Origin: Steinernema hermaphroditum
Lineage: Eukaryota; Nematoda; Chromadorea; Rhabditida; Steinernematidae
Reading direction: 5' to 3'
Length of the DNA: 64,000 bases
Assembly: GCA_030435675.1 (NCBI GenBank)
Contig: CM059622.1
Location: 7,254,001 to 7,318,000 of the forward strand
Translations under genes and position numbers: made by a program
Notes under the pieces: model-generated
Databases searched by the model: none
What the model saw: only the letters and a program-made list of their open reading frames with translations
Told to the model about the DNA's origin: nothing
Shown here: positions 23,340 to 32,020 of the stretch, piece by piece
How the letters are laid out: the number at the start of each line of letters is the position of its first letter
How positions within the stretch are numbered: the first letter of the stretch is position 1

Positions 23340-26300
23340 TGAGTCCTAATGAAGGAGAGTCGAAGGAGAATAGAACGAGCTTTATTCTGGCTGTTGGCAC
23401 CGTCGGAAATATAAACTAGAAGGTTCTCAGAAAGTGTTTTCCTCGACTTTCAGTGTAGTAATGTTAAAGTTCCGAAGGCGACTTTCAGGGTCGCATCTCT
23501 ACACAACAAAAACCGTTCCCGTTCTTTCCTATATCCTACGCTTTTTCTGATCCATTTACAGCTATGTTAAAAAGCTACGGTCGATGATTTCGGTCCATTT
23601 CAGCCGACTCCCTCGTGGGAGCTCGTGAGAGTCGCCTTGTTGTTTGCTCTTTGTGAATGCGAGAAAATTGTCTCTTGGTGTTGGATTTACAGAGAACAAC
23701 ATCCACGAATTTCACTCAAACGGTCCCAAATGACGGCGAAGATGGTAAAATATCGACGAAGAATCGATCAGCGCAGGATCGAGCGCACTTTAATCTTTCG
23801 CCTCGGCAAGTCACAGAAAAGAGGATGTTGTTTTTTATGGTGGTCACTTGCGAATCGGCGAACGTTTCCAAAAAACAAAATTTGCATAAGTGATTCACCA
23901 CGAGTGGAGATCAATTCTGTGCAAAACCCTGTGGACTTTGAAGTTGAGCTCTGGTTTCATTTGGCTCCTTCCTGGTGACTTTCTCTTCAAATGTCTCATT
24001 TGTCCTTTCCGTCGCCACTTCCGTGGAAGTGGTGGATCGACCGTAAACACTCATTAATCGACTCCAACTCGTGAACTTTCCACATCTAAAGGGGCACTTT
24101 GAATGCGGCAATTAGGGAAAGTGCACGCCTAATGGCGGCGTCGGTCTTCCGACTTCGTCGCCACCGTTCAAAGAAGCTCCGAATGGCAATCATTCGTTCG
24201 TCGATCCACGGGAACGGAATCGCTCGAAAGGGGGATTACAAGGCGAATCCGCGGCTGATCGTCAAAAACCTCCGCCGAGCCTCTGAAGCAGAAGTCGTAA
24301 ATTTCTCATTTTCGTCCAATTATACAAAACAAAGCACTAAGCGTGCACCGATCCGCGATTCTGGTTCGTCGTCGCAAAACACTCGAAGAACAAAGAAGCG
24401 TTTACAAGAAGGCGCCGAAACAAAGACTTCTTTTGTGCGTTTATTCGATCTTCGAAGTCCCCGAAAACAGCGCCCCTGGGGGACCTTCTCATAAATATTT
24501 TCGTCGCGCGTTGCGTTGATTATCGAATGTTTATTGGGGATTCGAGTGGCTAAGGGAAGAGGAAGTGAGAGATGTCTCTGTTTGTGGGATTCTCGAGTTT
24601 TTGTCGCGCACGGAGTTCTCTTCGGTGCTGACTCTGGGAGAGAGGGGTGGGAGGTCGAAGTTGAACGAGGAAGGGGCAAATCCATGTGGCAAAAATTTAT
24701 GTGGAGTTTTTGCAGCTTTCTTCTGCAAATCAGGACAGAGGAGAGGAGCGACTGTGTAAGAGTGCTCTGCAAAACATCGTCCGATGTTTTCTTTGTCTCT
24801 TTTGTTTGCGCTGTGTCACTTTCAGATAGAGCGCCACACTGCAAGTCGACTGTTTTCGTTCTCTGCAGAAACAACCACAGCACCAGAATCTCTTGTTCGA
24901 CGCTCCGCAATCCGATTTTCCACATCAATTCGTAACTTTTAAACGTCGGTTGCAGCGGGAAAACAACCTCGCTGGAGCTGAGCTGGACAACACCGAAACA
25001 GAACTTTGCCTAGAACTGACTGCTCCAGGACTGCAAGCCGACTGGTCCTAGAAACAGAACTTTGCCAAAAGCAGTCCTAGAGCAGTCCTAGAAGAAAGAT
25101 CTTCGATTCCAGGGGAACGGTCCGCCGATTGCATCAGACTTCTTGTCACGGATGAAGCATTCTGATCTCTATGGTATAACAAGTTTCGGAGACGATCTGG
25201 CTTCCTCGCTGATAGCCAAATGTCTCAGCAACGTTTCAGCAAGGATTCCTCTGAGTCAGATCTGTCGATTGGATAGCTAACATATGAGCTGACTGCATAG
25301 AATTTCAAATAATTGGCTTGCCCTTCCACTCAACATGCGCCGACAAGGTCACGGCACTCAGAGCGGCGCTGATGTCACACCATGCTCCATAACTCACTCG
25401 GGAACGCCGTCTTCTGGCGACCGTCACCCTACCGAAGTCCGTTTCGGTGGACGCAAAACAGTCTTTCTTCGTCAAAACAGTGCTGCGGTTCCTTTTTGTG
25501 TCAACACAGAGATGCACTTTCGCCGATTTCTGGTCCGAAGTGAGATGACGATACTCGTGTTTTCGATTTCGTCGAAGCCAAGTTGACCTTCGGAGATCGA
25601 GGAGAAGATAAGACGCCCTAATTTGAAGGTCCGAATTGAACTGTCACATTCAAAGATCCCTGGGTCAAGGGTTGATTCGGCCCTTCAAATCTGTAGAGCT
25701 GTGTATGGCGCCGTGAGGTGTGCTTCTCGAGTGACTTTCAGGACTGCACCAAAAGTGTTCCGTCGGCGTCGAAGCGATTTGCATTTTCGAACAATTTCCG
25801 ATCGCAGTAGCCATTTGCATTCCACATTGTTTGATTGTTTGAGTGCGCCTTCAAAAATGCGATGCGTGCATGTGTGACAAGTGGTTTTAATGAACTTCTT
25901 CTGTTGACAGCGTGGAGCAACAGAGGGAAATGTATTCCGCGGCTCCCACCCGCATTTCGGAGAGTGTACTTCTATGGCGGAAGCGATGTTATCGTCGCGC
26001 TCATGTTCACTTCCACACTATAACTCATCTGAGTCATCCTAGCTGTGAAGGGAGCACGAGTAATACCTCATCCGAGAGGGATCTTTCGCGCGAGAAACAC
26101 TTTGGGCCCGACTTCCCGTCTCCACAAACACTTCGGGCGTCAGAAGGGACGCCGTGACGCAAGGAAGTGTTCCCTTTCGACTTCTACGGACGGAAGTGTT
26201 TTCGACGATACGAGGATAAAGATAGACGATGTTTGTAGGGAAACAGGGAAGACTCTCTCTTGCACTTTTGTGAAAGATCGATGAGAATGTACCTGGAATC

Positions 26301-26402
26301 ACTACGCTGTTTTGGTCTTCCGAACTGAAATATTGCTCAGATTGAAGTTGAGATCACCGAAAAAGAACAACTGGAAGATTTGATGCTTTTAACGTTCCTT
26401 GG

Positions 26403-26805
26403 TTTCTTTCTATAGACGCGGCTGCGCGAATACGCGCCCTCCATGTACTAAAAGCCAAGTAGCCCATAGCCCTGCGGGCGGCCAGAGACCATAGCCCTGC
26501 GGGCGACAAGATTAGTGCTCATGCAAAGGTCTGAAATTAAGGCCAAAAAAAACTGTAGCCCTGCGGGCAACATTGGCACTCATGTAAGTGGCTGAAGTGG
26601 GCGAAAAAACAGTAAAGTTTCAGGAAACTCGAACCGATATCTATATCTTACCCGGTGTCGGGTTTGAACCGATATCGAACCCGGTGTCGGGTTCGGTTCC
26701 CCTCGGGGTCCTTATTTTGTGTGGGTGTTTTCCCCGTGCGCACGGAAAAACACACACACGCACACAGACCAACGGACGTGTCGTTTCTACGTTTATATAT
26801 AGGGG
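26403..26805 (+). repeat. Family B short dispersed repeat, copy B1
   Basis: Family B runs from GCGGCTGCGCGAAT through TGTACTAAAAGCCAAGTAGC, CCCTGCGGGC, GGGTTCGGTTCCCC and an ACACAC-rich part to CGTTTATATATAGGGG. B1 is enlarged: the CATAGCCCTGCGGGC unit occurs three times, and the GTGTCGGGTT unit twice. GGTTCGGTTCC resembles a tRNA B box, so a tRNA-derived origin is possible but unproven, and no clean A box was found. A mariner-like element starts immediately at its right edge. Confidence 0.75.
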
Positions 26806-27952
26806 ATTGGGTTGTTAAGTTGAAAACGGGTCACTCTTGCAACGATTGTTTGTCTGCATAAATCTCATGTATTTCACTCAAGGTGTTCACCATTGGTACG
26901 TGGTAAGATCATCCCATTTTATGGCCAACATCCGGATCCTTCCTTGATAGAACACAAGGGGTTTAGAGTCAAAAATGTTTTTGGTCCAATTTTCGACCTC
27001 TTTCTCGTATTTTGAGTATCTTTCTCTGATATTTATGAACGAGTTTAGATGGAAGTTAGATAGAGCGAAGAGAGTACTATACGAACGTTCAAACATGAAC
27101 CTCTCAGCTTCAAGTGTAAAGCCACTGTCAGGGTCAACTTGGAAACATACGGCCTCGGGTGGTCGGACTTTTTGGGAATCATTTTAAAAAGGGTCATTTT
27201 TTCAACATTTGGATCCTTTTTCTTCAAAGTAGAAATGACCTCGTGGAGCCGCTATATGTGTATGGTAGCTATCAGTGGTAGCTACCCACTACATGTCCCC
27301 GTTCTTTGTTATGTCACTTAACCATTTGGAAAAGGCCAACTTTTTGAGATTTGCTTATGTTGTGAGATATGATGGGAACAACGATAGGTGCATTTAGTAG
27401 GCATGACTCAGTGATGTACGTGGTTGAAAGCAGTTGACGTCCATCACACAATTAATACCATAGGAAGCCCGTGTATCACTTCGCATTTCGCCATATCGAG
27501 GTGCCAGAATAAGCCTCAAAAATCAAAAAGCATGCAATGTACCAGCCGTCAATCATACTGTAGAGTAGTAGTTATCTCTACTCAACAGCGCGCTAATCGA
27601 TTTCACCCAGAGACTAAAACCTATGAAAATAAAAATATATTTGCTGAGTGACCCGTTTTCAACTTACTGATTTATCTTCGTATCAAAGGCTTACGTCTTG
27701 CGAGACGTCATATATTCACTAAAAGACACAAATCACACCGTAGTCGCTGATTTTCTCGCTGGAGGTGCGACGTTGCACCACAGCGGGTGAAGTGGCAACA
27801 ATCAGCGGAGCAGCTGGCGGCGCTTCCGACTTCGGAGTTGCAGAGAGTTGCGGAGTTGCCTTCGGAGTTGCCTTTTCAGCTTCTCTGGCGGCGTGGGTAG
27901 AGTCGGGCGGTCGTGACGGTCTTTTTGGCAGTTTCTAACTTAACAACCCAAT
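26806..27952 (-). mobile_element. Mariner-like transposon relic with terminal inverted repeats
   Basis: The left end reads ATTGGGTTGTTAAGTTGAAA...CGGGTCACTC (26806-26836). The right end is its complement, GAGTGACCCGTTTTCAACTTA (27646-27666) plus ACAACCCAAT (27943-27952), split by repeat A7. A TA follows the right end. On the minus strand, frames at 27227-27045 and 27096-26887 read HPRPYVSKLT and later KEVENWTKNIFDSKP.VFYQGRI. These align with the mariner transposase stretch around the third catalytic Asp and the C-terminal helix (pattern ARPHVAK ... FxSKxxxFYxxGIxxLPxRW). Frameshifts make it inactive. Confidence 0.7.
27667..27936 (-). repeat. Family A-prime repeat copy A7 inserted in a mariner terminal repeat
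   Basis: The left part (complement of TGACGTCTCGCAAGGCGTAAG...TTTGATACGA) and the right part match the copy at 28840-29322. It is flanked by AACTTA (27661-27666 and 27937-27942), and removing one AACTTA with the insert restores the mariner terminal repeat exactly. Confidence 0.8.
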
Positions 27953-28044
27953 AAAATGCGGTCTTCTATGAATACAGTAGGTACAATAAAAAGAAAGGCC
28001 AATTGTGAGCAATGCAGTAGAATATCGGATTAAAGACGAATAAC

Positions 28045-28540
28045 GAGTCTCACTCGTGTCGCGGTGGCGAGCGGTCGGTCCCTCCGGGCGCTCTCTGAGT
28101 GTCTGGTTGGTCTGATGGTAAACACTGTAGCAGTTGTGACTGTTCCGGCTTCCAGAGGGAATTGGGACACCCGGAAGCCGTAGTCCCACCACCGCTGACA
28201 ACAAAATGTCCGACGTCAAGAATCCGGCCATGTGAGAAGTCATCCCGAAGGTTGCCGACGCTCTGAGAACGCCACCACCATCGAAGACGCAACTCCCGGA
28301 CCACGGACCATTAGATTCGCGCACAGAAGCGTGCGCTGTGCCGCAAACGATGTTCCGCTCCTGAATCCGAAGATTTTCCGATTCCCAGAAGCCCCATGAA
28401 GCGCTCCGCCACACACCGGTTCGACATGAACGCCACGCCAGGGATGAAGCCGTCTGCCAGACATCCACTGTTTGTCTATTTTCGGTGTCGTGCAAGGCGA
28501 AATGCCTTTGATTCACGAAATAAAGTCATGTAAAGTCGTA
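28045..28540 (+). repeat. Family A retroposon-like repeat, full copy A4 with 14-bp target duplication
   Basis: Runs from GAGTCTCACTCGTGTCGCGG to a tail ending AAATAAAGTCATGTAAAGTCG. It is flanked by the exact 14-bp direct repeat TAAAGACGAATAAC (28031-28044 and 28541-28554). The tail unit differs from that of A3 (TAAAGTCG against TCGTAAAC), as expected of a variable retroposon tail. Confidence 0.87.
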
Positions 28541-28814
28541 TAAAGACGAATAACTCCCTAGAATCTTTCTGATTCTCGGGGAAGAAGCACATAGGAAACG
28601 CAGTGGCAGCCAAGCCATAAGGTATCACAAGAAAGTTATCCCACAGGCAGACACTTCGGTATTTGTCCTCCCAGAGACTTGAGCCAATCACTTTGTCCGG
28701 CGGAAATGCGAAGTCGGTCGGTTTCTTGTTGTTTCCCACCGCTTCGCACTGACTCCAACCATAGAAATGATGGTCACTATTTGTGGCCTTTGCCTGTTAG
28801 ACAACACTCGAAAT

Positions 28815-28864
28815 GCCTCACTGTATTTACAGTGAGGCCTGGCTCCCTGGAACACCAGGGAGCC
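28815..28864. repeat. Two adjacent perfect hairpins
   Basis: Hairpin 1 has an 11-bp stem GCCTCACTGTA with a two-base centre (28815-28838). Two bases later, hairpin 2 has a 10-bp stem GGCTCCCTGG with loop AACA (28841-28864). They stand at or near the 5' end of repeat A6. Confidence 0.9.
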
Positions 28865-29322
28865 GTAGTTCCACCGTCTTGCCAAGAAGCCCGTCACTGC
28901 CGCCCGACTCCACTCGCGCCGCCAGAGAAGCCGAAGAACCGCCACAATTCCGAAGTCCGCGTCGCCAGCTGCCCTGATGGTTCCCGGTTCGCCTGTTGTG
29001 CTCCGACAACGCGTTTCGCCTGCATGCCTGTTCTTCACTCGTGCCGCCCGCGGTAGCTGCCGAAGAAGCTCCTCAACTCCGACGTCCGCGCCGCCACCCG
29101 AGCTGAAGATGGGTTTGCTGTGCTTCACCGTCTCCGGAATCAGCTCTTCGCCTCTCTGATGCCTGCGCACACTAATGGGATCGCCGTGCTCTACTCTGAT
29201 GTGCCGAAGTCAGAAGAAGACCGGCGACTACGGAGTGATAATGTGTTTCTTGTGCATATATATGACGTCTCGCAAGGCGTAAGCCTTTGATACGAGAAAT
29301 AAACTCGTAAACTCGTAAACTC
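28840..29322 (+). repeat. Family A-prime repeat, copy A6
   Basis: Shares the 3' end with family A (CAAGGCGTAAGCCTTTGATAC, AAATAAACTCGTAAACTCG) but has a different body, which matches copy A7 (CTTGCCAAGAAGCCCGTCAC, CGCCGCCAGAGAAGC). So at least two subfamilies use the same tail. The 5' boundary is uncertain and no target duplication was found. Confidence 0.6.
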
Positions 29323-29494
29323 GTTCCTTATTTCCGCCGTCCGACTCGGACGACCCAGAACAAGATGGCGAGACGACATCCGCAAAGCGCTGAGGACACA
29401 AGCGTGGCAGAACCAAGCGAGAAGAACGACACTGCGCCAATGGTTGAACATAATGGGATCCGCTTGATGTAAATCAATGATACAGAATAAATGT

Positions 29495-30118
29495 TATGTT
29501 TCCGCCGTACGCACGAAAAAAAAACACACACAGACCAACGGACCCGTCGGTTCACGATTTCACGATTTTACTTCATGAATCAAAGGCGTTACGCCTTGCA
29601 TGACACCGATTAATAGACAACAGAGGATATCACTTGTAGACGGCTTCATTCCTGGCACGGCGTTGACGTCGAACCGGTGGGAGACGGCGCGCTTCACGGG
29701 GCATCTGGGAATCGGCGAAACTCCGGAAATGACGGCCGAACTTCTTCTTCTCGGGGCGTTTGAGGAGGCTTCTGCGTCAGAGGAGGCTTCTGAGCTCGCA
29801 TCTGCTACGGAGAGATGAGTCCGTGGTTCGGGGGTTGCGTCTTCCTCAGTATTGGTGTCCTCAGAGCATCGGTGACCTTCGGGATGACATCTCACGCAGC
29901 GTCGGGCGTCGGATTTCTGGCGTCGGACATCTTGCTGTCAGCGGTGGTGGGACTACGGCTTCCGGGTGTCCCAATTCCCTCTGGAAGCCGGAACACTCAC
30001 AACTGCCACAGGGTTTGCTGTCTGACCAACCCGACGCTCAGAGAGCGACCGGAGGGACCGACCGCTCGCCACCGCGACACGAGTGAAATTCGTCGGTTCT
30101 ACGTTTATATATAGGGGA
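29495..30118 (+). repeat. Family B repeat copy B4, interrupted by family A copy A5
   Basis: The left part (29495-29553: CCGCCGTACGCACG, A-run, CACACACAGACCAACGGACC, CGTCGGTTC) and right part (30091-30118: CGTCGGTTCTACGTTTATAT, AGGGG) join into a normal family B 3' half once the insert is removed. Confidence 0.75.
29554..30090 (-). repeat. Family A retroposon-like repeat, full copy A5 inside family B
   Basis: A 537-bp minus-oriented copy. The tail side starts at 29554, and the head ends with the complement of TCACTCGTGTCGCGGTGG. It is flanked by the 9-bp direct repeat CGTCGGTTC (29545-29553 and 30091-30099). The nesting dates this insertion after the family B copy. Confidence 0.85.
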
Positions 30119-31140
30119 TTCATCGACATGCCATTATATCGTGAATGTTAAAGGGACCCGGTTATGGATAAAAAAGTGTTTTACAGATTTACAGATTTAT
30201 TGTACAATATCATATGCTTACACATAGTTGCACCCAAAGTTATCACCATCTTCGTTCGTAGTTTCTTCTTGTTTTTCTGCCGCGAAATGTCGCTGTCGTA
30301 ACAATGAAATGTCGCTTTTTTAGAACACGTTTCTAACCATGAAGATGCATATTTCACTGGAAGCATTCACCATTCAAGTGCACAACCTCAGAGCGCTTTC
30401 TGGAGAGAAGCCTAATCGTATCACCGTGCAACGGTCGAAAATTCCATTTTGCCCGTTTTGAACTCATTGTAAACAACTCTAGTTAATTCAACAAGAAAGT
30501 TCAGTTACTTTCGAGTCAACTGCTTTTTGACCGAATTTTTCATCCTTTTGGAATTTGCTTTCCTGGTGACATTGCAAGAAGAGAGCGGCATTTGCGCTTG
30601 GAAGCTATGCTCACATCACCTCACATCGCCAAATAGACCCTCGAAAAGGAAAATAAAAAAGCGACATTTCCAATGTTCCACCCCAATACTTTATCCTGAC
30701 ATGGTCGACGACATTATCGCCTGCTTTCGGCGACACACCAGAGACTTTGATCCGGTTAGTGTGTTGGCAAAAGTGAAGGCATGCGTGGAGAAAGTGGCTT
30801 TAAAATACCCTATCCTAAAAAAACTACACTCTAGAATGCGTGCTCCTGCTCAAATACAATGAAAACCGAACCCGTTATCTTATTCTTCGAATGACATTTG
30901 GGCTAAAGCCGTCTCATATTCTTGCATAGATCGTCCGATCTGTCTGCATTGACATAAAAATGGAAGTTATCCTGTTGAGAGTGCATTCAAAACTTAAAAC
31001 GCGCGTGCAAAAGCCCTACAATAGTCAGCAACAGTCCTCATTCAAACGATTTCAGACTTTCTTGTTAGGACCCAAAAGTCTCGATCAGTCTCGAGGATTT
31101 CTCGAGACCAAAAAAAGCCTCGAGACCTCGAGACTTGCAC

Positions 31141-31250
31141 AGCCCTGGTCCGTTGGTTTGTGTGTGTGTGTGTTTTTTTCCGTGCGCACGGCGGAAACAC
31201 CCACACAAAATAAGGACCCCGAGGGGAACCGAACCCGACACCGCCCGCTT
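31141..31250 (-). repeat. Family B repeat, truncated copy B3
   Basis: Minus-oriented fragment carrying the GT/AC-rich part, the CCGTGCGCACGG hairpin, and the complement of GGTTCGGTTCCCCTCGGGG. Confidence 0.7.
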
Positions 31251-31384
31251 ACAAACGGAGAATGTTCGCAAAGAGCCACACAGACAGTTAAGATGTGAGC
31301 GCTCTACTTCCACTATGTCTTTGGCGATGCTAGGCTTCTTTTTAAGTTAGCCTCCACAATGGTTCTCCATTTTAAAGATGAGAG

Positions 31385-31700
31385 ATTCTTGCTTGAACGT
31401 TCTGTTACCACTCTCTTCGATCTATCCACTTGTGCTCATCAATAAGTGACGATCAGAGAGAACTACTCAGAATACGATAAAGAGGTCGAAAATTTAACCA
31501 AAATCATTCATTGACTCGAAATTCCGCGTATTCTACGAACGAGGAATCCAGATGCTGCCCATAAACTGGGATGATGTTGTCAAAGCCAATGATGAAATTA
31601 CTACCTTGAGTGAAATTAGTTGAAACTATGCAAATAAAAAATCATTACAAAAGTGTCGCATTTTCGATGCTCCAACCCAATATAAACACATTTTAGGGGC
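31385..31700 (+). mobile_element. Second mariner-like transposase relic
   Basis: The plus strand matches, base by base with many changes, the minus-strand mariner relic at 26870-27110 (CTTGAACGTTC, GAGGTCGAAAATT, CCATAAAnTGGGATGAT, CCTTGAGTGAAAT). Translation is full of stops. A further stretch (31640-31700) resembles 30655-30700, so the neighbourhood may contain a larger duplicated and decayed element. Confidence 0.5.
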
Positions 31701-32020
31701 GGATTCTTGAGGACTTCAAAGCTTCTTGCTGCCGACTACCTTCTTCCTAAACGCCCGATCTGCTCAGGATTCCGCTCTGCAGGGGTGTACTCTGATTGTG
31801 TTCGTCTGCCGGAATATTCCGTCCATTGAACGAGTGTCAAACTGTAATTCGTCATTCCGTTTTGTATTGTAGTCCTCGATCAAAGTGCTACGGACTAGAG
31901 GCGCGGTGACATCAGAAATTGGTCTTTCGGTCGCTATTTGCATGTCGGGCCGCCGGATTTAATCTCCCCGCCGGGGGCCTCCATCATTCGGCGGATTCAC
32001 CTTCCTCCGATCGATCGGCG

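Larger units (their letters stand above)
18631..26402. other. Long gene-poor interval with two weak gene hints
   Basis: About 7.8 kb without a recognised family. Weak hints are a TATA box with a possible transcript between 20671 and 21917, and a possible first exon at 23190-23339. The large minus-strand frame 20342-21121 is low-complexity (Arg/Gly/Ser) and GC-driven. A 42-bp perfect palindrome lies at 19892-19933. No transposase or dispersed-repeat copies were recognised. Confidence 0.45.
30119..32020. other. Repeat-rich interval upstream of the SLC26 gene
   Basis: Apart from repeat B3 and the mariner relic, I see no gene. A 111-codon plus frame (30527-30862) has no recognised motif. The last 300 bases before 32021 should hold the SLC26 promoter; no TATA box is obvious there. 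Confidence 0.4.

Noticed and set aside
27935..28516. 193-codon minus-strand frame as a gene
   Set aside because: It lies within repeat A4, whose target duplications define it as an insertion; the frame has no known family.
28815..28864. Bacterial rho-independent terminator or bacterial contamination
   Set aside because: The second stem has no U-run after it, and introns, tRNA and repeats around it are eukaryotic.
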